Below the pieces are notes generated by a model that was given only the letters and a program-made list of their open reading frames with translations, was not told the DNA's origin and did not search any database. 64,000 nucleotides of DNA from Opitutaceae bacterium. GTDB lineage: Bacteria > Verrucomicrobiota > Verrucomicrobiia > Opitutales > Opitutaceae. The DNA lies in assembly GCA_041395105.1 (NCBI GenBank), contig JAWLBB010000007.1, positions 62,001 to 126,000 of the forward strand, given 5' to 3'. Below, in pieces: positions 31,593 to 39,963 of the stretch (its first letter is position 1; each line of letters opens with the position of its first letter). The position numbers and the translations under genes were made by a program.

Positions 31593-32338
31593 GCCGGCGA
31601 TTTGGACTGCGACCGCGCGACTACCTGGGGCATCATGCCGCGAAGCAGGCGCTCAACCTTGAGCTCTTTTCGGTGGTCGCTCCGAAGTATGATTTTGTCA
31701 CGAAGGCCCTGTCACTTGGGCGGGACGGCAAATGGAAACGACAGCTGGTGGCATTTCTGCCGGATTGGCCGGCTCCGCTCTGTCTTGATCTGGCTTGCGG
31801 GACGGGTGACATCACCCGTCTCCTGGCTGCCCGCTATCCCGGAGGAAAGGTGGTCGGGCTCGATCTGACGCCGGCAATGATCGATATCGCACGTCATCTC
31901 ACCCTTGACCGGACCGTGGATTACCTTGAAGGGTCGATGCAAAACCTGCCCTTTGAGAATGACTCGGTTGATATTGTGACCGGGGGCTACGCCCTTCGCA
32001 ATGCCCCCGATCTTGAACGGCTGCTTGATGAAATGCACCGTGTCCTGCGACCTGGCGGGAAACTTGCATTTCTCGACTTCTCGAAAGCGCCGACGCAACC
32101 GGGACGGGTCCTGGGTCACATGGCGCTGAAGTTCTGGGGCGGTTTCTGGGGCTGGCTTCTTCACGGCAATCCGAATGTCTACGGTTACATTGCCGACAGT
32201 CTCAGGCACTATCCTGACCGCCGGTCCCTGCGCGCCACCTTCGACTCACATGGTTTCACGCTTCGTGGACAGCGCCGTTATTATCTGGGCCTGCTGGAGA
32301 ACCTTGTCTTTGAGAAGCGGAGCGACTCAAGGCCGTGA
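31589..32338 (+). CDS. UbiE/MenG-family C-methyltransferase
   Basis: A 249-residue SAM methyltransferase of the UbiE/MenG family. Visible are LFSVVAPKYDFVTKALSLGRDGKW, DLACGTGDITRLLA, GLDLTPAMIDIA, LPFENDSVDIVTGGYALRN and VLRPGGKLAFLDFSK. UbiE adds a methyl group to the ring carbon of 2-methoxy-6-polyprenyl-1,4-benzoquinol and to demethylmenaquinol. It is coupled by a GTGA overlap to a methyltransferase-hydroxylase fusion that should yield 2-methoxy-6-alkyl-hydroquinone, so its natural substrate may be that alkyl analogue. It could instead be the genome's housekeeping MenG. It has GGAAGGGAGG before GTG 31589. It converges on pdhC with a 21-base gap. Confidence 0.85.
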   Translation: MSRRFGLRPRDYLGHHAAKQALNLELFSVVAPKYDFVTKALSLGRDGKWKRQLVAFLPDWPAPLCLDLACGTGDITRLLAARYPGGKVVGLDLTPAMIDIARHLTLDRTVDYLEGSMQNLPFENDSVDIVTGGYALRNAPDLERLLDEMHRVLRPGGKLAFLDFSKAPTQPGRVLGHMALKFWGGFWGWLLHGNPNVYGYIADSLRHYPDRRSLRATFDSHGFTLRGQRRYYLGLLENLVFEKRSDSRP

Positions 32339-32359
32339 TCCGGTCTTCTCCGTTCGGAT

Positions 32360-33718
32360 CTATATCAGCATCAAGGCCGGGGTCTCGAGGATCTTCTTCA
32401 ATGCGGCAAGGTAGCGGGCCCCGGTGGCGCCGTCGACCACGCGATGATCGCAGCTGAGTCCGATCCGCATCCGCTGACCGGGAACAATCTGGTCGTTCTT
32501 GTCGACGACCGGCTTCCGGGTGATGGCACCGATCGAGAGGATGGCGGCATTGGGTGGATTGATGATCGCATAGAAGCTCTCCACTCCGAACATGCCGAGA
32601 GTTGAGACGGTGAAGGTGCTTCCGGTAAACTCGTCCGGCCGCAGTTTCTTGTCGCGGGCCCGGATCGCCAGATCCTTGGCCTCGGCCGCGATCTGTCGAA
32701 GGGTCTTGCTGTGGGCATTCTCGATCTTGGGAGTGACGAGACCATCCGGCACCGCGATGGCGAGTGCCAGGTGAACGGCGCCGTGCTGGCGGATCCGGTC
32801 ACCAAGCCATGAGGCGTTGATTTGAGGAACCTGGCGCAGCGCCTCGGCCGCTCCCTTGAGAATGAAGTCGGTCACGCTGAACTTGATGCCGCCCTGCTCA
32901 GGCGGGAGATCGGCGAGGTTGGCATTGAGGGCGGCGCGCAGGTCCGCGAGCGGTGCGGCATCAATCTCAATGTCGACGTAGAAATGGGGGGCGGTTGTTT
33001 TCGACTCGACCAGGCGGGAGGCGATGATCCCGCGCATATTGGTCACGGGGATGTCGGACTCTTCGGCGATGGGAGCTCCGGCAGGGGCGATGGGGCGGGC
33101 TGTCTGGCCGCCCTTTGAAGTTCCGGATGCTTTTTCCGGGGCAGGAGCCGGTCCTTGTTCGGCCGCTTCAAGGATGTCCGCCTTGACGATGCGGCCACCG
33201 GGTCCGGTTCCGGTGATCCCCTCGAGATTGACACCCTTTTCTTCGGCCAGACGTTTGGCGAGCGGGGATATCCGGGTCCGTCCACTGCTGTCCACGGATT
33301 CGACGGCGACCGGTCCGCCGGTCGGGGCCGGGCGCTGTTTGATCGTCCCGGGAGCGGGTGCCGGGAGGTCGGTGGGGGCGAGGGGTTTGGACTCGCCACG
33401 GCTTTCTCCGGATTCGGATTTCGTCCCCGGCTTCTTTCCCACGCTCTCCGCCGGCGCGCTGGGCGTATCCACTTTTTCACCCTTTTCGCCGATGGCGGCA
33501 ATGGCGGTGCCGATGGCGACCTGTTCGCCGGCCCCGACAAACTGCCTGATGAGGAATCCATCATCGAAGACCTCAAGCTCCATGGTGGCTTTGTCGGTTT
33601 CGATCTCGGCGATCATGTCGCCGCTGGAAACCGCGTCGCCTTCAGCCTTGAGCCAGTTGACCAGGGTGCCCACGGTCATGGTGTCGCTCAGTTTCGGCAT
33701 CTCAATAATGGTAGCCAT
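32360..33718 (-). CDS. pdhC: Pyruvate dehydrogenase E2, dihydrolipoamide acetyltransferase
   Basis: A 452-residue 2-oxoacid dehydrogenase acyltransferase. It has one lipoyl domain (residues 1-80, lipoyl lysine K43 in EIETDKATMEL), a long Pro/Ala/Ser linker, a peripheral-subunit-binding domain (ISPLAKRLAEEKGVNLEGI, ~150-180) and the catalytic core (~225-452) with the CDHRVVDGATGARY active-site motif near 425. The upstream E1 alpha and beta genes make pyruvate the likely substrate. No E3 (dihydrolipoamide dehydrogenase) gene follows, so E3 must be encoded elsewhere. The order alpha, beta, E2 is the common arrangement in Gram-positives, mitochondria and many Verrucomicrobia. Confidence 0.95.
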   Translation of the reverse strand: MATIIEMPKLSDTMTVGTLVNWLKAEGDAVSSGDMIAEIETDKATMELEVFDDGFLIRQFVGAGEQVAIGTAIAAIGEKGEKVDTPSAPAESVGKKPGTKSESGESRGESKPLAPTDLPAPAPGTIKQRPAPTGGPVAVESVDSSGRTRISPLAKRLAEEKGVNLEGITGTGPGGRIVKADILEAAEQGPAPAPEKASGTSKGGQTARPIAPAGAPIAEESDIPVTNMRGIIASRLVESKTTAPHFYVDIEIDAAPLADLRAALNANLADLPPEQGGIKFSVTDFILKGAAEALRQVPQINASWLGDRIRQHGAVHLALAIAVPDGLVTPKIENAHSKTLRQIAAEAKDLAIRARDKKLRPDEFTGSTFTVSTLGMFGVESFYAIINPPNAAILSIGAITRKPVVDKNDQIVPGQRMRIGLSCDHRVVDGATGARYLAALKKILETPALMLI

Positions 33719-33773
33719 AGAGTGGAATCAGATTCGGTGATGGATGATCGAGGTTTTCGGGAATCCGGCGCCG

Positions 33774-34748
33774 TCAGCAGAGTTCGAGGGCCGCCTTCAG
33801 GACACGCTGCACATCCGGGATCTGCAGTTTTTCCAAGGGCATGCTGTAGATCTGGGGGGCGTCGAGGGCGGAAACCCTCTTGACCGGAGCGTCGAGATAA
33901 TCGAAGGCCTTGGCCTGGATGGTATAGGCGAGCTGGGCGCCGACACCGCAGAACGGCTTGTTCTCCTCTACGAGGACGACGCGATTGGTCTTTCTCACGG
34001 ATTCAAGAACGGCTTCTTCGTCGAGTGGTCGGATCGAGCGCAGGTCGATGACTTCAGCGTCGATACCATGCTCTTCGGCGAGGACTTCGGCTGCCTTGAG
34101 CGCGGTCAGGGCGGCCCGACCGTGTCCGACCAGGGTGATATCCCGTCCGGTCCGCTTGATGTCGGCCACTCCGAGAGGGATGACGTATTCCTCTTCCGGC
34201 ACTTCCCATTGTTCGCCGTAGAGGAGGGTGTTTTCCATGACGTAGACCGGATCCGGATCCCGGATGGCGGCCTTCATCAGGCCCTTGGCATCATAGGCGG
34301 TGGCCGGGCAGACCACCTTGAGTCCGGGGAAATTGGCCAATTGGTTCTCCGGGGTGTGCGAGTGAGTGGCCCCGACGCTGGTTCCGCCGTTGGCCGGGCC
34401 GCGGATCACGATGGGGCAATTGATCAGACCGCCCGACATGTAGCGGACCGAGGAGGCATTGTTCACGATCTGGTCATAGGCCACGTAGGAGAAGCTCCAG
34501 AACATGAGCTCCATGACCGGCCGCAATCCGAGGAAGGATGCACCGACCCCGAGTCCGATGAAGGCGGCTTCACTGATTGGGGTATCGATGACCCGTTTGG
34601 GACCGAATCTTGCGAGCAGACCTTCGGTGACTTTGTAGGCACCGTCATATTCGGCGACTTCCTCGCCGAGAATGAAGACCTTTTCGTCGCGGGTCAGTTC
34701 CTCGGCCAGAGCGTCGTTGACTGCCTGTCTGTAAGTGATGAGCGGCAT
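33774..34748 (-). CDS. pdhB: Pyruvate dehydrogenase E1 component, beta subunit
   Basis: A 324-residue transketolase-like protein with the E1-beta landmarks: AVNDALAEELTRDEKVFILGE, EAAFIGLGVGASFLGLRPV, PIVIRGPANGGTSVGATHS and VLVEENKPFCGVG in the C-terminal domain. With the alpha subunit it forms the thiamine-diphosphate E1 heterotetramer that decarboxylates pyruvate and reductively acylates E2. It lies 12 bases after the E1 alpha gene and 55 bases before E2, consistent with one operon. The match to branched-chain or acetoin dehydrogenase beta subunits is also good, so the substrate rests on overall context. Confidence 0.94.
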   Translation of the reverse strand: MPLITYRQAVNDALAEELTRDEKVFILGEEVAEYDGAYKVTEGLLARFGPKRVIDTPISEAAFIGLGVGASFLGLRPVMELMFWSFSYVAYDQIVNNASSVRYMSGGLINCPIVIRGPANGGTSVGATHSHTPENQLANFPGLKVVCPATAYDAKGLMKAAIRDPDPVYVMENTLLYGEQWEVPEEEYVIPLGVADIKRTGRDITLVGHGRAALTALKAAEVLAEEHGIDAEVIDLRSIRPLDEEAVLESVRKTNRVVLVEENKPFCGVGAQLAYTIQAKAFDYLDAPVKRVSALDAPQIYSMPLEKLQIPDVQRVLKAALELC

Positions 34749-34760
34749 GGGAGCGGGAAA

Positions 34761-35864
34761 TCAGTCGTTGAAGAAAAGGCGACCCTTGGAGGTGCGTTTG
34801 TCCGGGTGATCAGTCTCGTAGTAGACATCACTGAAAATGTCTTCTTCCGGAGGGAAGGGGCTGTCGTCGGCAAAGCGGGCGCTGATTTCCGCTTCCTCGC
34901 GGGCTTCCTTGTCGATCTGCTTGGCGGCGTCTTCGTCGAAGATGCCCTCATCGATCAGGGTGGCCCGGAAAAGGTTCAGCGGATCGCTGGTCTGTTTGTA
35001 GCGTTCGACCTCGTCCTTGTCGCGATACTTCTCATTATCGGACATCGAATGGCCACGGTAGCGGTAGGTGGACATTTCGAGCAGGGTGGGGCGTGATTCC
35101 TCGTGGGCCCGGCGCATGGCCTCGGCCGTTTTGGCCCGGACGTCGTAGACCGAGTGGCCATTGACCGTGTCCCAGGTCATGTCGAACCCGTTGGCCCGCT
35201 TGGCGAGGGGCAAACCCTTGGACGACCGGTTCAGCGAAGTTCCCATGGAGTAGCCGTTGTTCTCGATGACGAAGATCACCGGCAGATCCCAGAGCGATGC
35301 GAGGTTGAGGGTCTCGAGGAAGACACCCTGGTTGACGGCGCCGTCGCCCATGAAAGCCATGCAGCAGCCCTTTTTGCCCTCGTATTTCAGGGCGAAGGCG
35401 AGGCCGGCGCCGAGTGGGGTTTGCCCCCCGACGATGCCATGTCCGCCCCAATAATTCTTGTCCGGGGCAAAAAAGTGCATTGAGCCGCCCTTGCCCTTGG
35501 AGCAACCGGTGCGTTTGCCCTGAAGTTCGGCCATGCATGCATTCATGCTCATGCCGACGGCGAGGGCGTGACCGTGGTCTCGATAGGCGGTGATGACGTG
35601 ATCGTCGGGGCCCATCAGCGAAGTCGTCCCGACCGCGATGGCTTCCTGGCCGATATAAAGGTGAAGGAACCCGCCGATCTTGCCCTGCTGATAAACCCGC
35701 AGGGTGCGTTCTTCGAAGCGCCGGATCCGCATCATCTTGCGGAAGAGTTCGATCTTCGCCTCCTTGGACAATTCGCTGTTGACCGGGTCTTTGGCGGCCG
35801 CTGCATCTGCTTTGGCAGCAACGGATTCCATCGGTTTGGCGGCGGCGGTGGATTTCTTGGTCAC
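34761..35864 (-). CDS. pdhA: Pyruvate dehydrogenase E1 component, alpha subunit
   Basis: A 367-residue E1-alpha protein. Key features are RRFEERTLRVYQQGKIGGFL, GQEAIAVGTTSLM, YRDHGHALAVGM and the thiamine-diphosphate motif MGDGAVNQGVFLETLN...IENNGYSMG. The first ~30 residues are an Ala/Lys-rich extension not needed for the fold. No ATG fits the first position; GTG 35864 opens the frame and ATG 35831 is an alternative, and neither has a clear ribosome-binding site. It is the first gene of the pdhABC operon. The 122-base gap to the Nudix gene upstream should contain the operon promoter. Confidence 0.95.
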   Translation of the reverse strand: MTKKSTAAAKPMESVAAKADAAAAKDPVNSELSKEAKIELFRKMMRIRRFEERTLRVYQQGKIGGFLHLYIGQEAIAVGTTSLMGPDDHVITAYRDHGHALAVGMSMNACMAELQGKRTGCSKGKGGSMHFFAPDKNYWGGHGIVGGQTPLGAGLAFALKYEGKKGCCMAFMGDGAVNQGVFLETLNLASLWDLPVIFVIENNGYSMGTSLNRSSKGLPLAKRANGFDMTWDTVNGHSVYDVRAKTAEAMRRAHEESRPTLLEMSTYRYRGHSMSDNEKYRDKDEVERYKQTSDPLNLFRATLIDEGIFDEDAAKQIDKEAREEAEISARFADDSPFPPEEDIFSDVYYETDHPDKRTSKGRLFFND

Positions 35865-35985
35865 GTTGGATTCAGGTGTTGGTGGTGGATGGCGAAAAAG
35901 TACGCGATCCCCCCATTAATCAAGGAGATACTCGGGTTTGACAAGCGAAACCCCATGGGTCGGTGTCTTGCTCCGAAGGACCAGC

Positions 35986-36513
35986 CTAATGCCGAAAAAC
36001 CTGTGAGTCAGGTAGTTGTGGGAGGCCGATCGCCTCGTCAATATGGACTTCCAGCGGTTGGCCCGGCGTGCAGTCGGCCCGAAGGGCGATAAAACCGCCT
36101 CGAAACCGATCATAGACAGGCCAAAGGGCAAGGCGATCGGTTTTCGGGAGCTGCAGGCGGTCAACCTCCGCGCGCGGGTGGAAGGCGAATCGGCCCTCGT
36201 CGATCGGAGGCGGGAGGGCCGGGAGGACCCGCCGACAGTCGAAAAGAAACATCAACCAGTGGCTTCCGCCTTCGTAGGCCTTCTCGGCGATCATCGAAAA
36301 AAGGTGCAGGTCGTCGATCGACAAATCCAGACCGACTTCCTCACGGGTTTCCCGGATGGCGCATTCGTGGGGTGATTCCCCGGTCGACATCTCGAGTTTT
36401 CCACCGATCGGGCTCCATTGCCCGCGATTGGGCGCCCGGCTCCGTTCGAGGAGAAGCAGATGTCCGTCCTGGTTGCGAATGAAGACAAGGACACTGATTT
36501 TGTACGTTCTCAT
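35986..36513 (-). CDS. Nudix hydrolase
   Basis: A 175-residue Nudix protein. The Nudix box reads GGKLEMSTGESPHECAIRET followed by REEVGL and fits G-x5-E-x7-R-E-U-x-E-E-x-G-U. The N-terminus RTYKISVLVFIRNQDGHLLLLE is typical of MutT/8-oxo-dGTP-like members, but the substrate cannot be read. ATG 36513 begins the domain; the frame is open further upstream through a palindrome without homology. It is divergent from the pilus operon, sharing an 87-base intergenic region. Confidence 0.88.
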   Translation of the reverse strand: MRTYKISVLVFIRNQDGHLLLLERSRAPNRGQWSPIGGKLEMSTGESPHECAIRETREEVGLDLSIDDLHLFSMIAEKAYEGGSHWLMFLFDCRRVLPALPPPIDEGRFAFHPRAEVDRLQLPKTDRLALWPVYDRFRGGFIALRADCTPGQPLEVHIDEAIGLPQLPDSQVFRH

Positions 36514-36544
36514 GGTGAAGGGCCTGCCATCGGGTGGAATCGGG

Positions 36545-36569
36545 CACCTGTAAATTTTGTTTACAGGTG
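36545..36569. promoter_or_regulatory. Perfect palindrome (10-bp arms, 5-base spacer), candidate operator
   Basis: CACCTGTAAA at 36545-36554 and its exact reverse complement TTTACAGGTG at 36560-36569 surround TTTTG. The palindrome sits exactly midway between two divergent start codons (31 bases to each side), a typical repressor position. The right half, TTTACA, could double as the -35 element of the pilus operon. I saw no second copy in the window. It might also fold as a hairpin, but the location argues for an operator. Confidence 0.55.
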
Positions 36570-36588
36570 TGGTCCGGCAACGATTAAC
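36560..36588 (+). promoter_or_regulatory. Possible sigma-70-like promoter of the pilus operon
   Basis: TTTACA (36560-36565) is followed after 17 bases by ATTAAC (36583-36588), a fair -35 and a weak -10. Transcription would begin only a few bases before ATG 36601, and no ribosome-binding site precedes that ATG, so the message may be leaderless. The -35 box lies inside the palindrome. Confidence 0.3.
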
Positions 36589-36600
36589 TGACCGCACTGC

Positions 36601-37209
36601 ATGGGAAGAGGAAATCTTTTTCGAACGCTGGCGCTTACTTTGGTTGTTCTGGCCCCGGGCGGCCTTTTCGGTCAGTCGGAATCCGGAACGCCGATTGAGG
36701 TCCGCAATGTCCGCTATGGCTACGTCCGGCCGATGGGTGGGTCAGACAACTGGCTGGAGGTCACGGTCGAGTTGAATGTCCGGGGGACTCCCGTGGGCAA
36801 TCCCCAGTTTGTCGACAGTGTGCGGGTTGCTCTGAGTCTGAGCCTGCGCAACCCGCTCGAAGGCGATTCCGACTTTGTTTTCTTCAGGAGTGATGCCGAA
36901 GCCTCGACTTTGGAATCGGGTGCCGCCCGTTTCCGCTTCTATCTGCCGCCGGCCGTGGTCCGGCGCTATCAGATCAGCGGTGAACCCTTCGCCTTTGCGG
37001 TGGACGTCTGGATCGACGGCCGACCCATTGCGCAGACCGCAGCCGCCGTTTCCAGTGTTCTCGCCAATGCGGATGCCCTGCGGAGCTTTCGCGATCGCGT
37101 CGCGCAGGATGGTGTCCGCAACGACGGCATCCTTCTGCCGCAGTTCAAGACACCATTCCTCATCGAATATGCCCGGGATACGCCTGCCTTTGTGTGGCGT
37201 GGGCGCTGA
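36601..37209 (+). CDS. Amuc_1102-like secreted pilus-locus protein
   Basis: A 202-residue exported protein: signal peptide (FRTLALTLVVLAPGGLFGQ), then a beta-rich domain (IEVRNVRYGYVRPMGGSDNW, LEVTVELNVRG, RVALSLSLRN, FYLPPAVVRRYQISGEPFAF) and a C-terminal helix. No named domain is evident. Identity rests on place and architecture: it is the first gene of an operon followed by a PilM-like ATPase, two bitopic proteins and a secretin. This mirrors the Akkermansia Amuc_1102-1101-1100-1099-1098 order. Amuc_1102 is a small secreted member of that pilus-associated set. The next gene begins 50 bases downstream. Confidence 0.65.
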   Translation: MGRGNLFRTLALTLVVLAPGGLFGQSESGTPIEVRNVRYGYVRPMGGSDNWLEVTVELNVRGTPVGNPQFVDSVRVALSLSLRNPLEGDSDFVFFRSDAEASTLESGAARFRFYLPPAVVRRYQISGEPFAFAVDVWIDGRPIAQTAAAVSSVLANADALRSFRDRVAQDGVRNDGILLPQFKTPFLIEYARDTPAFVWRGR

Positions 37210-37259
37210 CTGGATGATAACGGGCGAACCGATCACCGGGTGATTTTTCGATCCCACCG

Positions 37260-38963
37260 ATGAAGTCATCTCGGTTCTCAACGATCGACTGCGGCGCCAG
37301 TCGGGTCTGTCTGACTGAGTTCTCTCTGTCGGAGACCGGTCGTCCGATTCTGGAAGCATTCGAGGTCGAATCGATCACGGAATCGAGTACCGACGATCTG
37401 GAATGGGTGGCCGCGGTCGAGGACATCCTTCGGCGTCTGCGGGAGCGCCATCATCTCCGCGGGGAAGTCCGCGCCACCCTGCCCGGTCATCTCAGCCTCG
37501 TCAAATTCATCAAGGTGCCGAATGTCGACGAAGCGCAGCGGCGCAAGATTGTCGAATTCGAGGCCCACCAGAACATCCCGTATCCCCTGAGCGAAGTCGT
37601 CTGGGACTACCAGTTTGTCTCAACGGACGGCGCCGATCTCGATGTCGTCCTGACCGCAGTCAAGATCGAGACGGTTGAGGATCTCTGTGAACGCAGCCGG
37701 GTCCTCGGGGTATCCCTTGCCCAGTTGGAGCCTTCATGGTCCGCCTTGATCAACGCCCTTCGTTTCAATCATCCGGATGCGCCGCCCAACCTGCTCTTCA
37801 TCGCGGTCGGAGCCCGGTCGACCAATCTGTTGTTTCTCCAGCAGGACCGTTATTTTGTCCGCAGTATTCCGGTCGCGGGCAATTCGGTCACCCAGGGCAT
37901 TGCCGATGCCACCGGCAAGAGCTTCCAGGAAGCGGAAGCCTACAAGACCCGGGCACTGCCTGGAGGGCAGGGCGAGGTGGGGCAGGTCATCGCCTCGGCC
38001 GCCGACCGCTTCGGGTCCCGACTTGCACTTGAAGTCACCCGCTCTCTGGCCACCTTTCGCCGACAGACCTCGACTGAAGCTCCGGAACGGATCTACCTGG
38101 CCGGCGGTGGGGCGGGTCTGATCGGGCTTAGGGATGTCCTGCACGAGAGGCTCAAACTCCCGGTCGAGGTTTTTGATCCCCTGCGGAAGGTGATTCTCGG
38201 TCCGGGAGTCGACCGGGATATCGCCCGGGCGCACGCCCACCAGATGAGTGAAGCGGTTGGCGCGGCACTCGGGTTTTGCGATTTCCCGACCCTCAAGGTC
38301 GATCTGCTTCCCCCCAGCGTGGTTCGTCGCCGCCGGTTTCGCAGGCAGCAACCCTATTATGTCGGTGCGCTTCTGCTGGCCGCCGGGGCGCTCGCCCTGC
38401 CGATTCTGAGCGATTTTGCCATGGGCAAGGCCTACCGCGAGCGAATTGCCGCCTATGACGTGCAGCTCAAGCCGCTTGAGCGCTTCAGCAGCCAGATCCG
38501 GACCAACCTTGCCGCCATTCAGAAAGTGCGGGACCAGATGAATGCGATCAAGGGGCTGGTTGAGACGAAATCGAACTGGATCAATTTCCTCGCGGACCTG
38601 CAGTCCCGCCTGGTGGAGGTCGAGGATGTCTGGTTGGAGCAGCTCCAGGTCACCCGGGCGAGCGGACAGGGAGCCCAGCGAAGCATTTCGAGCAATCTGT
38701 TCGGATCCCTTTCCGGGACGGAGGCGAAACCGGCCAAAGAAGGGCAGTCCCTCCGCCTGAACGTGACCGGACGCCTTCTCGACCAGAACAACCCCTTGTC
38801 CAAGGTCAGCCGTGATTCCTACAATCGGGTGACCAATCTCCTGGCCAGCTTTTCCGGTTCGCAGTTTATCGTCGGAGTGGAGAATGAACGCTTCGACAAC
38901 ACCCAGGAGGGTATTCTCCGCTTCGACTTCACCCTCGTGGTCGACCCCGACCATCCTCTTTGA
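37260..38963 (+). CDS. PilM-like actin-fold ATPase fused to a PilN-like membrane domain (Amuc_1101-like)
   Basis: A 567-residue protein. Residues ~5-350 are an actin-like PilM domain: TIDCGASRVCLTEF, FIKVPNVDEAQRRKIVEFEA, FIAVGARSTNLLFLQQDRY, RSIPVAGNSVTQGIADATGK and IYLAGGGAGLIGLRDVL. One transmembrane helix follows (YVGALLLAAGALALPILSDF, ~365-385), then a periplasmic coiled-coil and beta part (~390-567) like PilN. Classical type IV pilus systems use separate PilM and PilN; here both functions appear in one chain. It would form the inner-membrane platform connecting to the bitopic proteins encoded next. The ATG at 38974 of the following gene is 10 bases after its stop. Confidence 0.82.
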   Translation: MKSSRFSTIDCGASRVCLTEFSLSETGRPILEAFEVESITESSTDDLEWVAAVEDILRRLRERHHLRGEVRATLPGHLSLVKFIKVPNVDEAQRRKIVEFEAHQNIPYPLSEVVWDYQFVSTDGADLDVVLTAVKIETVEDLCERSRVLGVSLAQLEPSWSALINALRFNHPDAPPNLLFIAVGARSTNLLFLQQDRYFVRSIPVAGNSVTQGIADATGKSFQEAEAYKTRALPGGQGEVGQVIASAADRFGSRLALEVTRSLATFRRQTSTEAPERIYLAGGGAGLIGLRDVLHERLKLPVEVFDPLRKVILGPGVDRDIARAHAHQMSEAVGAALGFCDFPTLKVDLLPPSVVRRRRFRRQQPYYVGALLLAAGALALPILSDFAMGKAYRERIAAYDVQLKPLERFSSQIRTNLAAIQKVRDQMNAIKGLVETKSNWINFLADLQSRLVEVEDVWLEQLQVTRASGQGAQRSISSNLFGSLSGTEAKPAKEGQSLRLNVTGRLLDQNNPLSKVSRDSYNRVTNLLASFSGSQFIVGVENERFDNTQEGILRFDFTLVVDPDHPL

Positions 38964-38973
38964 GACCGAACTG

Positions 38974-39963
38974 ATGAACCGCATCCGTCAGTATCCGGTT
39001 TTCTCCGCCATCGTGATTGTCCTGCTCCTGCTCGTGACGGCGGAACTGGTGGCGCTCATCATTGGTCGGCAGTCGCTGGCGTCCCTTGCCAGCGACTTTG
39101 ACCTGCGCCAGAGGCAATACCGCAACCTGCTGGAGAACCGGGTCGGTCCGACCAGCGCGAACGCCCGGCTGGTGGCGGCGGACCTCGAGCAGAATTCAAA
39201 GGTTCTTGTCCAGATGTTGGATACACTGAATGTCAGTGGTTCCGGCGATCTCCTGCTTTTCCAGGGGGTGCCCCCATCCCGGACCGATGCCTACTTCAAT
39301 CTGGCTACATTCGTCGAGCGGACCCGTCAGTTGGCCGCGACGGCGGGGGTGGCCATCGATCCGGAAGAGCGGTTCGGATTCGAAGCCTACGCCAATGAGG
39401 GGCCGGATGCGGATTTCATCGAGGCGGTTTTCAAGCAGAGGCGCATCGCGGAGGTCATTCTCGAAGCACTCTTCAGTGCGAAACCCGAGCGATTGACCGA
39501 GGTGCTGCGGGACGATTGGGAGCGTGCCCCCGATGAGCCGGGAGGGGTCCGCCCGATCACCCGGCCGGGTGCAAACAAGGTGGTCCGGACTTTCGTCATT
39601 GACTCCCAGGTCACGGCTCGGGTGCCAAAGGTCGTGCAGACTTATGCGTTTCGGGTTTCGTTTATCGGACAGACCGGTGCGCTCCGGTCGTTCATGAACC
39701 AGATGGCTTCGTCCGACCTTCCCATCGTGGTCCGGAGCGTGGAGGTGATGTCGCAGGCCGCGCCCAAGGACCGCCGGACCCGCGCCCGGAGAGACGACCC
39801 GATGGCACGGATCGCGAACCAGGCGTCAGCTCTGGATCTGCCGGCTCTGCAGGCCGCCCGGGTTCCGATCGTGGATCAGAACCTCTCGTCTTTTTCCGTT
39901 ACCCTGGAGTTTCTCGAGATTCGGATCACACCGCCCAAGCCGGCGGGGGGAGGTGTCCCGTGA
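38974..39963 (+). CDS. Amuc_1100-like pilus-associated bitopic protein
   Basis: A 329-residue protein with one N-terminal membrane helix (FSAIVIVLLLLVTAELVALII, ~9-30), a coiled coil (~35-95) and a mixed alpha/beta extracytoplasmic part. ERFGFEAYANEGPDADF near residue 128 and the YAFRVSFIGQTGALRSFMNQM segment agree in position with Amuc_1100, the Akkermansia surface protein that stimulates host TLR2. It also recalls PilO in topology. The gene lies 10 bases after the PilM-like gene and its stop overlaps the next ATG (TGATG), so coupling is strong. Assignment rests on synteny and topology; sequence identity was not computed. Confidence 0.72.
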   Translation: MNRIRQYPVFSAIVIVLLLLVTAELVALIIGRQSLASLASDFDLRQRQYRNLLENRVGPTSANARLVAADLEQNSKVLVQMLDTLNVSGSGDLLLFQGVPPSRTDAYFNLATFVERTRQLAATAGVAIDPEERFGFEAYANEGPDADFIEAVFKQRRIAEVILEALFSAKPERLTEVLRDDWERAPDEPGGVRPITRPGANKVVRTFVIDSQVTARVPKVVQTYAFRVSFIGQTGALRSFMNQMASSDLPIVVRSVEVMSQAAPKDRRTRARRDDPMARIANQASALDLPALQAARVPIVDQNLSSFSVTLEFLEIRITPPKPAGGGVP

